Shown here in pieces: positions 7,259 to 15,602 of a stretch of 33,891 nucleotides of DNA. Source of the stretch: an uncultured Spirochaetaceae bacterium (GTDB lineage: Bacteria; Spirochaetota; Spirochaetia; Sphaerochaetales; Sphaerochaetaceae); contig CALXKY010000004.1 of NCBI GenBank assembly GCA_944389055.1, forward strand, positions 1-33,891. The letters run 5' to 3'. Each line of letters begins with the position of its first letter. Position 1 is the stretch's first letter. Under the pieces are notes generated by a model that made no database searches, was not told where the DNA came from, and was given only the letters and a program-made list of their open reading frames with translations. The position numbers and the translations under genes were made by a program.

Positions 7259-8725
7259 ATGGAACTCAATACCGGAGCACTCATTATCGTTGCATGCTAC
7301 CTCATTGGCATGCTTGTAATCGGCTTCATTGTCGGCAAGCTCAAGATCAAGACCAGCAGTGATTACATGCTTGCAGGAAGAAGGATGGGCCTCTTCATGG
7401 TTGCCTTCTCGCTTTCGGCGAACAATATCGGAGGCGGTTCCACCACTGGCCTTGCCGATAAAGCCTTCGGATCATGGGGCCTGAGCGCTATCTGGTACGT
7501 GCTTGCTGCATCAATCGCGATGATCCCCCTTGCGTATTTCGCACCGCGCATCAGAAAGACGATGGCCGTGACGATTCCCGAGGTCATCGGCCGCAGGTTC
7601 GGCAAGGGAAGCTCCGTGTTCTCAGCGGTACTGAACATCCTTGCTCTTTTCTGCCTTACGTCCTCGCAGGTCGCTGCATCCGGTTCGGTCGTATCGACGC
7701 TCACCGGGATCCCGATGAATGTCTGCCTCGTCATCGCTGGCGTCATCATCATCCTCTATACGACGCTCGGCGGCATGATTGCAGACCAGCTTTCGGACCT
7801 TGACCAGTTCATCATCATCCTTCTGGGCCTTGCCATCGCAACGCCGATTGTCATCCATGGCTGCGGCGGCTGGGAGGCAGTCTCATCGAAGCTTCCTGGT
7901 GAGCAGCTCGATCCCACCAAGATAGGCTGGGTCGTAATCATCGGATACATCTTCAACTATTTCTGCACATTCCTCTCCGGCCCTGAGATGATCAGCCGTT
8001 TCGAGAGTGCGAAGGATGAGAAGACGGCTTTCAGCGCCTCCCTCCTTTCCGGCGTGCTCATGGCTGCCATGGCCATATTCCCGACGCTCCTCGGCCTTGC
8101 TGCGCTTGCCATGAGGGATCAGATTGCGGATATCACCGGCGCAACGGCTATGATGGTTGTCACCGAGCACTTCGCTCCTGCTGTCATCACAGGTCTTGTT
8201 TCCGCGGCCATCATCTCCGCTACGATGTCCTCTGCTGATTCCAACCTGCTCTGCATGTCGACGATGTTCATGAATGACATCATGATCCATTACAGCAGCA
8301 AGTGCAGGAATCTCTCAGACCGGCAGATGATCCTCTGGACGAGGACGTGCAACGTCATATTCTGTGCCATCGCCATGCTGATTTCCCTGCTGCAGATCAA
8401 CATCGTGACGATGAACACCTTCGCCTTTGCCATCCGCTGTGCAGGACCGTTCGCCGCCTATGGCCTTGGAATGGTCATTCCACGCGCTACGAAGCATTCC
8501 GGGCAGATATCCATCGTGACCGGAACGATCGGCGTCATATTCTGGCAGATTCTCTCAGGCGGTGATTTCTACCTCGGTATCCTGCCTGTCGTCTTCGGCT
8601 GCGCAGTCGGCACCGTGGCATTCTTCATCGTGAATGCAATCGAATGGAAGATCGGTATGGAACCTGCACCTTCGGCCTTCCTGACAGAGTCCGAGAAGAA
8701 GAAGCTGGCTGCTGAAGGGAAGTGA
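7259..8725 (+). CDS. Sodium:solute symporter (SSS family)
   Basis: A 488-residue inner-membrane protein with about 12-13 hydrophobic segments. It imports a small solute with sodium. Family marks are SSDYMLAGRRMG near residue 35, the small-residue run LSANNIGGGSTTGLADKAF, LYTTLGGMIADQLSDLDQ and IISATMSSADSNLLCMST, the conserved helix with the second sodium site. I cannot name the substrate. The ATG at 7259 is chosen over the one at 7241 because AAAGGGGG precedes it. TGGTATCAT at 7217-7225 resembles an extended -10. thpR follows after three bases, so the two are probably cotranscribed. The Fur-type site upstream may regulate it. Confidence 0.85.
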   Translation: MELNTGALIIVACYLIGMLVIGFIVGKLKIKTSSDYMLAGRRMGLFMVAFSLSANNIGGGSTTGLADKAFGSWGLSAIWYVLAASIAMIPLAYFAPRIRKTMAVTIPEVIGRRFGKGSSVFSAVLNILALFCLTSSQVAASGSVVSTLTGIPMNVCLVIAGVIIILYTTLGGMIADQLSDLDQFIIILLGLAIATPIVIHGCGGWEAVSSKLPGEQLDPTKIGWVVIIGYIFNYFCTFLSGPEMISRFESAKDEKTAFSASLLSGVLMAAMAIFPTLLGLAALAMRDQIADITGATAMMVVTEHFAPAVITGLVSAAIISATMSSADSNLLCMSTMFMNDIMIHYSSKCRNLSDRQMILWTRTCNVIFCAIAMLISLLQINIVTMNTFAFAIRCAGPFAAYGLGMVIPRATKHSGQISIVTGTIGVIFWQILSGGDFYLGILPVVFGCAVGTVAFFIVNAIEWKIGMEPAPSAFLTESEKKKLAAEGK

Positions 8726-8728
8726 GGC

Positions 8729-9250
8729 GTGCGCCTTTTCATAGCGCTGATGCTTGATGGAGATGCGGCAGATGAGCTTGCCGCACTCCGTGATTCACTC
8801 CATGACAGGTCATCCTCAGGATCCTTCGTTCCTAGGGAGAACCTGCACATAACGCTTGAATTCCTGGGAGAATGCACCGCTGCGGAGAGACGGAAGGCTG
8901 AGGAGGCGATGGACAGTATCGTGTTCAGGCCATTCAGGATCACGATGGATAAGCTTGGCTTCTTCTCCCGCCCTGATGGCAATACATGGTGGGCCGGCGC
9001 AGAGGAGAGCGCTCCGCTGATGAATCTCTCCCGTGATCTCAGACGAGAGCTGTCAGCGCGTGGATTCAGGCTCGAGAAGAGAAGATTCCGGCCGCATGCA
9101 ACGCTCGGAAGACGGGTTGTGACGGATGCGGCAGCAGGAAGCATCAGGCCTGTCTGCGCTTCCGCTGAGGCTATATCCCTGATGCTTTCAGAAAGAGGGG
9201 AGCGGGGTATGGTATACACCGTTCTCCATGAGAGAAGGGCCGGAGAATGA
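8729..9250 (+). CDS. thpR: RNA 2',3'-cyclic phosphodiesterase (2H family)
   Basis: A 173-residue member of the 2H phosphoesterase (LigT/ThpR) family, which opens 2',3'-cyclic phosphates on RNA ends. The two catalytic HxTL motifs are both present, HITL at 40-43 and HATL at 123-126, about 80 residues apart as expected, each in one lobe of the fold. The start RLFIALML is typical. GTG is the start codon, with GAGG just upstream overlapping the end of the symporter gene; the gap is three bases. The biological substrate of bacterial ThpR is not settled, and the pairing with a symporter is probably only operon sharing. Confidence 0.88.
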   Translation: MRLFIALMLDGDAADELAALRDSLHDRSSSGSFVPRENLHITLEFLGECTAAERRKAEEAMDSIVFRPFRITMDKLGFFSRPDGNTWWAGAEESAPLMNLSRDLRRELSARGFRLEKRRFRPHATLGRRVVTDAAAGSIRPVCASAEAISLMLSERGERGMVYTVLHERRAGE

Positions 9251-9251
9251 T

Positions 9252-9271
9252 GATGGCCCCGCAGGGCCATC
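9252..9271. terminator. Short hairpin between convergent thpR and aminopeptidase genes
   Basis: GATGGCCC and GGGCCATC form a perfect 8-bp stem around CGCA in the 23-base gap between two stop codons. T runs on either side are poor, so it is a weak intrinsic terminator serving both strands. Confidence 0.55.
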
Positions 9272-9273
9272 GT

Positions 9274-10581
9274 TCATCTGATTGACAGGAATGCGCTGTA
9301 GCAGTCCCTTGCTGAGATGATGTCGCTGGCTGCTGATATCTCCCAGGGGGCATGCATCGAGAGAAGAGCGACACCGCAGTCTATGACCTGCATCCCATAG
9401 TATGCAGCGAACTTCGCAATCGTCCCGCCTCCGCCGACATCGACCTTTCCCATTTCCGACATCTGGTACTTCACACCGTTGTCATCCATTGCCTTCCTGA
9501 GCGTTGCGATGAATTCGGCATTCGCATCCGAAGCGCCTGATTTCCCTCTTGATCCTGTGTATTTATTGAATACGACACCGCCTCCGAGACGGGATGCATT
9601 GTTCTTGTCGTAGAGTGACTGGTTGAGCGGGTCGAATGCCGCCGTGACATCGCTGGAGAGCATTATTGAGGAGCGGAGCAGCCTGCGGAGCCTGAGTCCG
9701 CTGTAGCCCCCATCCATCCTGGCCAGCACTTCCGATACGGCATTCTCGAGGAATGCGCTGTCCATGCCTGTGGATCCCGCCGATCCGACTTCCTCCTTGT
9801 CCACGAGGAGGCAGCAGGATGTCCTTGCCGGAGTTTCATGGGAGAGAAGCGCATCGAGGGACGTGAATGCGCATATCCTGTCATCCTGCCCATATGAGAG
9901 CACCATCGATCCATCGAATCCCATGAGCTTTGACCTGCCCGCAGGAACGATCTCAAGCTCGGCGCTCCTGAAATCCTCCTCAGAGATCCCGATCTCATCG
10001 CTGAGTATCGCGAGTATCCTCTTCTTTCCCTCGTCCTTCTCTCCTGTGCAGCTGAGCCCGACGATGAGATCGAGGCTCTCGCCTTCGATGAACTCCGAAG
10101 CGGTTTTCTTCATCTGCTCCTGCGCCATGTGTGGGAGAATATCGGAGATGCAGAATGCGCGCTCATCATCCTCTCCGATGACCACTTCCTTCTTCGTCCC
10201 GTCCTTCAGGACCACGACGCCATGGATGGCAAGAGGCGTTGTCACCCACTGATACTTCTTGATTCCGCCATAGTAGTGCGTGTCGAGGTACACCACGCCC
10301 TCGTTCTCGTAGAGCGGATTCATCTTCACATCGAGCCTGGGCGAATCAATATGCGCGCCGAGGATGTTCATGCCGCTCTCGATGCTTTCCTTGCCGATAT
10401 GGAAGAGCGCAATTGATTTCGCATACTGCACGTAATAGACCTTGCTGCCTGCACTGACTGAGGATACATCCTCGATATTCCTGTATCCTTCCTTCTCAGC
10501 GAGCTTTATTATCTCCTGGACGCATTCCCTCTCCGTCTTGCCGGAGTCGAGAAAAACCCTGTATCTCTGTATTTCGTTCAT
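9274..10581 (-). CDS. M18-family aminopeptidase
   Basis: A 435-residue cytoplasmic metallopeptidase that removes N-terminal residues from peptides; M18 enzymes are large dodecamers with two zinc ions. Metal-ligand regions are GAHIDSPRLDVK (His), YGQDDRICAFTSLDALL (bridging Asp), DKEEVGSAGSTGMDS (catalytic Glu pair), SSDVTAAFDP (Asp) and SMHAPWEISAASD (His). The frame is open to 10692, but GGAGG eight bases before the ATG at 10581 and the family's usual beginning (MNEIQRYRVFLDSGKTERE) set the start. It has its own promoter and is divergent from the YjdF-like gene. Confidence 0.93.
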   Translation of the reverse strand: MNEIQRYRVFLDSGKTERECVQEIIKLAEKEGYRNIEDVSSVSAGSKVYYVQYAKSIALFHIGKESIESGMNILGAHIDSPRLDVKMNPLYENEGVVYLDTHYYGGIKKYQWVTTPLAIHGVVVLKDGTKKEVVIGEDDERAFCISDILPHMAQEQMKKTASEFIEGESLDLIVGLSCTGEKDEGKKRILAILSDEIGISEEDFRSAELEIVPAGRSKLMGFDGSMVLSYGQDDRICAFTSLDALLSHETPARTSCCLLVDKEEVGSAGSTGMDSAFLENAVSEVLARMDGGYSGLRLRRLLRSSIMLSSDVTAAFDPLNQSLYDKNNASRLGGGVVFNKYTGSRGKSGASDANAEFIATLRKAMDDNGVKYQMSEMGKVDVGGGGTIAKFAAYYGMQVIDCGVALLSMHAPWEISAASDIISARDCYSAFLSIR

Positions 10582-10600
10582 CTTCTTTCCTCCACCACGG

Positions 10601-10628
10601 ATGATACAGCTTCGATGCCGGAGTGCAA
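10601..10628 (-). promoter_or_regulatory. Sigma-70 promoter of the M18 aminopeptidase
   Basis: On the minus strand TTGCAC (10628-10623) and TATCAT (10606-10601) are separated by 16 bases and end about 20 bases before the start codon. Confidence 0.65.
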
Positions 10629-10657
10629 AGAGATTGTTTCCATGATATGCTAGCGGA

Positions 10658-11488
10658 ATGAGCAGAAAGAACAGGAAAAGAATCCACACCATCTCACTCC
10701 GTGAACAGATAAAGCAGGCACCCTGGCTTTTCGCAGTCTATGTCTTCCTGAGTATTTCAGTTGTCGGAGTCATGATCGAACAGATATACAACAGGGACTG
10801 GCAGAGTGTCGCGATGTGCGTCCTTACGCTGTTCCTTTTCACGATCCCTTCATTCATCGAGCGCAACTGGCATATCGACATACCGAATACGCTTGAGGTG
10901 ATCATCCTGCTCTTCATATATGCCGCGGAGATACTCGGCGAGATAAGGGCCTTCTATGTCAGCGTCCCGGGATGGGATACGGCGCTCCATACGATAAACG
11001 GATTCCTCGCGGCTGCTGTGGGTTTTTCCCTTGTCGATATCGTGAACAGGAATGAGCACACGAAGTTCTACCTCTCTCCCGTCTATGTGGCCATCGGCGC
11101 ATTCTGCTTCTCGATGACCATCGGCGTGCTCTGGGAATTCTTCGAGTTCTCTGCCGACATGCTCTTAGGCCTTGATATGCAGAAAGATACCGTCGTGCAC
11201 AGCATCCATTCCGTCCTCCTGAACGAGGTCATGAACAACAGGCCCGTATCTATAACCGGCATCACCGAGACAGCCGTCAATGGCATTGAGCTTGGGCTTG
11301 GCGGCTATCTCGATATCGGGCTGATAGACACGATGAAGGATCTCTTCGTGAACTTCATCGGGGCGGTTGTCTTCTCCTTCATAGGCTTCTTCTATCTCAG
11401 AGGAAGGGGAAACGGGACATTCGCAAAGCGGTTCATCCCCAGTCTCATGAAGAAGAGGGAGGAGCTTGAGAAGGCTGAGAAGCGCTGA
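10658..11488 (+). CDS. YjdF/DUF2238-like integral membrane protein
   Basis: A 276-residue membrane protein with about seven hydrophobic segments after a basic N-terminus (SRKNRKR). The segment VPGWDTALHTINGFLAAAVGFSLVDIVNRNE and the later GVLWEFFEFSADMLLG resemble E. coli YjdF and DUF2238 proteins, whose function is not known. The resemblance is from memory of the family pattern. No Shine-Dalgarno sequence precedes the ATG; TATGCT lies six bases upstream, so a leaderless mRNA is possible. The gene ends directly against the metK stop on the other strand, with no base between; AGCGCT repeats at 11481-11486 and 11496-11501 could pair across the two stop codons and help termination. Confidence 0.7.
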   Translation: MSRKNRKRIHTISLREQIKQAPWLFAVYVFLSISVVGVMIEQIYNRDWQSVAMCVLTLFLFTIPSFIERNWHIDIPNTLEVIILLFIYAAEILGEIRAFYVSVPGWDTALHTINGFLAAAVGFSLVDIVNRNEHTKFYLSPVYVAIGAFCFSMTIGVLWEFFEFSADMLLGLDMQKDTVVHSIHSVLLNEVMNNRPVSITGITETAVNGIELGLGGYLDIGLIDTMKDLFVNFIGAVVFSFIGFFYLRGRGNGTFAKRFIPSLMKKREELEKAEKR

Positions 11489-12646
11489 TCAGAGCAGCGC
11501 TCTAAGGTCGTCGGCAGCTTCCTCGGACACTCCCTCCCAGGGCAGGTCGGCATCGGTCCTTCCGAACGCTCCGAATGATGCGGAGCTGCGGTAGATGGGC
11601 CTTCTGAGGGAGAATCGTTCGATCATGCCTTCGGGGCGGAGGTCATAGTGATCCTTTATCCAGCCTATTATCCTCTCCTCCGGAAGCTTTGCCGTGCCGA
11701 ACGCAGTCAATGCAAGCGAAACCGGCTCTGCAACGCCTATCGCATAGGCTGCCTGGAGCTCGCACTCCTCAGCTGCTCCTGCGCTGACGATGGTCTTCGC
11801 TATATTCCTCAGGGCCATAGCCGCAGTCCTGTCTACCTTCGTGGGATCCTTGCCTGAGAAAGCACCGCCGCCATGGTGGGCATAGCCGCCGTATGTATCG
11901 GCTATGATCTTCCTTCCAGTGAGTCCCGTGTCAGCCGCTGGACCGCCGAGAACGAAGCGTCCCGTAGGATTGATGAAGTATCCAGTGGAATCATCGAGAA
12001 GCGCTTCCGGAAGGGAAGGACGGATGATCCTCTCCATCAGAGCCCCGCGTATCTCTTCCAGGCTGATATCCTCATCATGCTGGGCGGAAAGGACGACAGC
12101 CGCGATCCTGACAGGTCTCCGGCCTTCATATTCAACGGTGACCTGGCTCTTCCCGTCAGGCCTCAGGAATGGAAGGGAACCATCTTCCCTGGCATCGCGC
12201 AGCGCTATTGCCATCTTCCTGGAGAGCATGAGCGCAAGCGGCATGAGCTCTTCCGTTTCCGATGTGGCATAGCCGAACATCATGCCCTGATCACCGGCTC
12301 CGATTGTCTTCGGATCATGCATCGAAGCATCCACGCCCATAGCGATATCGCCGGACTGATTGTGCACCGAGCATGTTATATCCGCGCTGTCATCGAATCC
12401 ATACTCCTTTCTTGTGTAACCGATGGAGCGTATCACGCTGCGTGCTATCCCCGTGAAATCGACGGAGGCTGATGATGTTATCTCTCCCATTATATGAACT
12501 GCGCCGGGCTCTGCTGTCACTTCGCAGGCACAGCGCGCAAGCTCGTCGCGTTCGAGAAGCGCATCGAGGATTCCGTCAGCTATCTGGTCGCAGACCTTGT
12601 CCGGGTGCCCGCAGGCAACCGATTCTGAAGTGAAAAGTCGTCTCAT
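11489..12646 (-). CDS. metK: S-adenosylmethionine synthetase
   Basis: Makes S-adenosylmethionine from methionine and ATP. The 385-residue length is normal. Motifs are FTSESVACGHPDKVCDQIAD (methionine/ATP site), GAGDQGMMFGYA (the conserved GAGDQG loop), FLRPDGKSQVTVEY and HHGGGAFSGKDPTKVDRTAA, the phosphate-binding glycine-rich signature. A TetR-family gene ends 30 bases upstream on the same strand. The ATG follows the perfect -10 TATAAT after only nine bases and there is no clear Shine-Dalgarno sequence, so the mRNA is probably leaderless or nearly so, which is odd for a housekeeping enzyme. No SAM riboswitch is visible. Confidence 0.97.
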   Translation of the reverse strand: MRRLFTSESVACGHPDKVCDQIADGILDALLERDELARCACEVTAEPGAVHIMGEITSSASVDFTGIARSVIRSIGYTRKEYGFDDSADITCSVHNQSGDIAMGVDASMHDPKTIGAGDQGMMFGYATSETEELMPLALMLSRKMAIALRDAREDGSLPFLRPDGKSQVTVEYEGRRPVRIAAVVLSAQHDEDISLEEIRGALMERIIRPSLPEALLDDSTGYFINPTGRFVLGGPAADTGLTGRKIIADTYGGYAHHGGGAFSGKDPTKVDRTAAMALRNIAKTIVSAGAAEECELQAAYAIGVAEPVSLALTAFGTAKLPEERIIGWIKDHYDLRPEGMIERFSLRRPIYRSSASFGAFGRTDADLPWEGVSEEAADDLRALL

Positions 12647-12655
12647 GGTTCCATG

Positions 12656-12661
12656 ATTATA
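12656..12661 (-). promoter_or_regulatory. -10 box nine bases before the metK start
   Basis: TATAAT on the minus strand matches the -10 consensus fully. The -35 region at 16-18 bases upstream is poor (TTGCAG lies 21 bases away). A start 6-8 bases downstream would leave zero to three bases before the metK ATG. Confidence 0.5.
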
Positions 12662-12676
12662 GCGGGTTTCCTTCTT

Positions 12677-13243
12677 TCATGCCTGCAATCTTCCGAGACA
12701 TGCGCCTGAGAATTTCAGCAGATCTGTTCTGTAGGAGAGAATGAATGCAACCGGATCCAGAGGCCGGGATGCTGCCACCCACTGGGAAAGCCTGTCGATG
12801 AAGACTGCTGCGGCAATCGAGCAGGATGGATCTCCCTGAGGGGCCATCAGGATCGAGCTCTCTGCTCTGATGATGGCGGGCATGATCAGTGCCCTGAGCC
12901 CATGGTATGAGCCTGCGGATCTGTAGAATGCCCTCCTTCCATGCATGCACCTGGCTATTGACAGCAGTACTTCCCACCCATTGCCTGCCTCCTCGCATGC
13001 TGCGATATCCTTCCTGACAAGATAGTCCAGCAGCTCATCCTTAGAGGCGAAATGATAGTAGAAGCTTTTGCGGGTGAGGCCTGAGGCGGCTGCTATCGAA
13101 CCGACATCTATCTTCGAGTACGATTTCCTTACCATGAGAAGACGCAGCGCGGAGGATAGCCTTTCCCTTGTCTTGTCATTAGCGGTTTCTGCGCGGCTGT
13201 CTTCTGTCAGAGCACAGGATGCCGCTTCCACCCTTTTCTCCAT
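12677..13243 (-). CDS. TetR/AcrR-family transcriptional regulator
   Basis: A 188-residue DNA-binding regulator. The N-terminal helix-turn-helix spans about residues 28-70 (TRERLSSALRLLMVRKSYSKI, then VGSIAAASGLTRKSFYYHFASKDELLDYL), the TetR hallmark. The C-terminal part (about 80-188) is helical and resembles the TetR-like C-terminal domains common in Firmicutes; the ligand is unknown. The frame is open to 13432, but the ATG at 13243 follows GAGGGGGTG and gives the usual length. It is divergent from threonine ammonia-lyase across a 245-base gap and sits 30 bases before metK, so it may act on either. Confidence 0.85.
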   Translation of the reverse strand: MEKRVEAASCALTEDSRAETANDKTRERLSSALRLLMVRKSYSKIDVGSIAAASGLTRKSFYYHFASKDELLDYLVRKDIAACEEAGNGWEVLLSIARCMHGRRAFYRSAGSYHGLRALIMPAIIRAESSILMAPQGDPSCSIAAAVFIDRLSQWVAASRPLDPVAFILSYRTDLLKFSGACLGRLQA

Positions 13244-13412
13244 ATTCACCCCCTCTTTATTGAATATCTTATCATCGGTACGTCGGTTTTTCCAGAAAGA
13301 AAAGATACAGCCGGATGAAAATGGACATTTTTCATCTTTGGTATCCTTTCGCCGGAAAACCTCTGCGCGATCCTCTTTCATGTTTTCCAATACGCACTGA
13401 GCCGCGCTTTCT

Positions 13413-13460
13413 GACAGCTGCTTCCAGAACAAGGCTGGAAGGGCCTGTCTGTCGTGACAG
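13413..13460 (+). other. Overlapping hairpins before the threonine ammonia-lyase promoter
   Basis: CTTCCAG (13421-13427) and CTGGAAG (13435-13441) make a 7-bp stem that GACAG (13413-13417) and CTGTC (13445-13449) extend. The next CTGTC (13449-13453) also pairs with GACAG (13456-13460) as a 12-bp palindrome over the -35. The rest of the 245-base gap (13244-13412) shows only T-rich DNA and no clear site. Confidence 0.4.
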
Positions 13461-13482
13461 AAAGAGGGTGAATACGTATTAT
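13454..13482 (+). promoter_or_regulatory. Promoter of threonine ammonia-lyase
   Basis: GTGACA (13454-13459) and TATTAT (13477-13482) are 17 bases apart. The -10 ends six bases before the start codon, so transcription would begin at or next to the ATG. Confidence 0.55.
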
Positions 13483-13488
13483 GGGAAC

Positions 13489-14685
13489 ATGCTGACGTTG
13501 GATACTGTCTATCAGGCTTCCTTTGCGCTCAAGGAAGCGGCAAGGGTCACGGATCTCATCCGTGCTCCGCGTATGTTCCCGTCCGATGAGGTATACCTCA
13601 AGACGGAGAACCTCCAGACGACTGGTTCGTTCAAGGTAAGGGGAGCTTATTACAAGATCTCGCGTCTTACCGATGAACAGAAGAAGAAGGGTGTCATTGC
13701 CTGTTCTGCAGGAAATCATGCCCAGGGTGTTGCTCTTGCTGCAGCAAGGCAGGGCATCGATGCTGTGATCTGCATTCCTGAGGGTGCTCCGATCTCAAAA
13801 GTCGAGGCGACAAGAGCCTATGGTGCAAGAGTTGAGCTCGTGAAGGGCGTCTACGATGATGCATACAACCGCGCGCTTGAGATCATGGAGGAGACCGGGC
13901 GCACGATGATACATCCGTTCAATGACCCTGATGTCATCGCGGGGCAGGGCACGATCGGGCTTGAGATACTCCAGCAGCTGCCCGATGTGGATACGATCAT
14001 CGTCCCTGTAGGCGGTGGCGGTCTCATTGCCGGCGTTGCATTCACAGTGAAGATGCTCAAGCCTGGCGTGAAGGTGTACGGAGTGCAGTCTTCCGGTGCG
14101 CCCTCGATGGTCTCTTCGCTCCATGACCACAGGGTCGAGGCTCTGGCATCCGTATCAACGATTTCCGATGGAATCGCGGTCAAATGCCCCGGAGATCTCA
14201 CATATTCGCTCTGTGAGAAGTATGTCGATGATGTCGTGACCGTTTCCGATGATGAGACAGCTGTCGCGATCCTTGACCTTATGGAGAAGCAGAAGCTCGT
14301 ATCTGAGGGGGCGGGCGCTGTCTCAGTAGCTGCTGCTCTCTTCCATAAAGTGCCGGCAAAGGGCAGGACGGTCTGCCTTGTGTCAGGAGGCAATATCGAT
14401 GTCACGATTCTCTCCCGCGTCATAAACAGAGCGCTCATCAAGGAGGGCAGGCTCGCTGATATCACGGTGGAGCTCCTCGATAAGCCCGGGCAGCTCGTGG
14501 AGGTTTCCTCGATCATCGCGCGTGCAGGTGCCAATGTCGTAGGTGTCTTCCATGACAAGACTGGCAATGAGAAGAATCTCAACAACTGCACGCTCCGTGT
14601 GACGATGGAGACAAGGGATTTCAGCCACATCAGCGAGATCAAGGAGAATCTCTCCGCCGCAGGCTTCCAGTTCGTAGGAGAGTGA
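13489..14685 (+). CDS. ilvA: Threonine ammonia-lyase (catabolic type, ACT domain)
   Basis: A 398-residue PLP enzyme converting threonine to 2-oxobutanoate and ammonia. The PLP lysine is in TTGSFKVRGAY (K49), GNHAQGVALAA binds substrate, VGGGGLIAGVA holds the PLP phosphate and SGGNID closes the site. One ACT domain follows (about 325-398: ADITVELLDKPGQLVEVSS). This layout matches shorter lyases of the TdcB/clostridial IlvA kind, so the role may be catabolic or biosynthetic; no other isoleucine genes are nearby. The frame is open upstream to 13315, but homology begins at MLTLDTVYQA. An in-frame GTG at 13468 is possible. No good ribosome site precedes 13489; TATTAT ends six bases before it. Confidence 0.92.
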   Translation: MLTLDTVYQASFALKEAARVTDLIRAPRMFPSDEVYLKTENLQTTGSFKVRGAYYKISRLTDEQKKKGVIACSAGNHAQGVALAAARQGIDAVICIPEGAPISKVEATRAYGARVELVKGVYDDAYNRALEIMEETGRTMIHPFNDPDVIAGQGTIGLEILQQLPDVDTIIVPVGGGGLIAGVAFTVKMLKPGVKVYGVQSSGAPSMVSSLHDHRVEALASVSTISDGIAVKCPGDLTYSLCEKYVDDVVTVSDDETAVAILDLMEKQKLVSEGAGAVSVAAALFHKVPAKGRTVCLVSGGNIDVTILSRVINRALIKEGRLADITVELLDKPGQLVEVSSIIARAGANVVGVFHDKTGNEKNLNNCTLRVTMETRDFSHISEIKENLSAAGFQFVGE

Positions 14686-14686
14686 G

Positions 14687-15497
14687 ATGCTTGATTTCTT
14701 CTTCGACATAGACGGGACGCTTCTCCCCTTTGGAAAACCCGCCCCAGATAGCGCTGTCAAGGCTATTGCCATGCTGAAGGAGGAGGGGCACAGGGGTATT
14801 CCTGGCTACTGGACGGAGTCCTGTGGAAGTGCCTGATTACGTGTGCAGCCTCGGCTTCAGGGATGGAGTGTTCTCGGCGGGAGCCTGCATCATCGCGGAT
14901 GGACGATGCATCTTCTCGAGCGCTTTCACTCCTGAGCAGAGAGCCGATGTCCTCGGCTACTGCAGGAGCGAGGGTTTCCGTCTTCTCGTGCAGACAGCCG
15001 CCGGTACCTATGCAAGTGCAGAGGATTATGATTTCTGGCTGGACCGGATGAGGCGCTATGCCGGTTCAGAGATCCAGCTTTCTTCGATGGTCATCACTCC
15101 GGAGCTTCCTTCGGATGCTGTGATCCGCAAGGTTCTCTATGTTACGGAGCACAAGGAGCTTGAGGATGTGAGGCAGGACCTGAAAGGCCGGTTCGATGTA
15201 GTCGACAATACGGTAGGGCTTCCTTCTGATATGATGGGCGAGATCGTCCTTCCATCCATCACGAAGGCCAGCGGGATCGATAGGATCATAGAGCACTACG
15301 GGGATGATATCGGCAGGACCGTTGCCATAGGCGACGGGGCGAATGATATCGAGATGGTCGAACATGCCGGCCTCGGGATCGCTATGGGAAATGCCGATGA
15401 ATGCCTCAGGAAAGCGGCAGCGTGGATAGCTCCTCCGATTATGGAGGATGGACTTGCCGCTGCTATACGGTATGCGCTGAATCTCATGGAAAACTGA
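14687..15497 (+). pseudogene. Cof-type HAD phosphatase with a one-base frameshift
   Basis: Read with one correction this is a 269-residue Cof/YbjI-type HAD hydrolase, a phosphatase of sugar phosphates or flavin nucleotides. The first part begins MLDFFFDIDGTLLPFG, with the catalytic DxD. After KEEGHR the frame runs into GIPGYWTESCGSA and a stop at 14836. Skipping one G in the run 14793-14796 restores VFLATGRSPVEVPDYV, the expected motif II region, and continues to GDGANDIEMVEHAGLGIAMGNA, motif IV. Everything after the shift is intact, so the break is recent or a sequencing error. The ATG is one base after the ilvA stop with GGAGAG upstream, so it is the second gene of that operon. Confidence 0.85.
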
Positions 15498-15602
15498 GCA
15501 TCTTCGTGGGATTTCAGGGAATCTGCCCGCAGTTTGCGAACAATTTTCTTTCATTCAGTAACAATCCATACTAAACTGAAATACATACAGGGGAGGCAGA
15601 GT

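Noticed and set aside
12647-12760. SAM riboswitch before metK
   Set aside because: The upstream bases code for the TetR protein and the -10 lies nine bases from the ATG, leaving no room for an aptamer.
13851-14642. Minus-strand open frame opposite threonine ammonia-lyase
   Set aside because: The Ser/Thr/Pro-rich composition is the reverse image of the real gene; no start signal.
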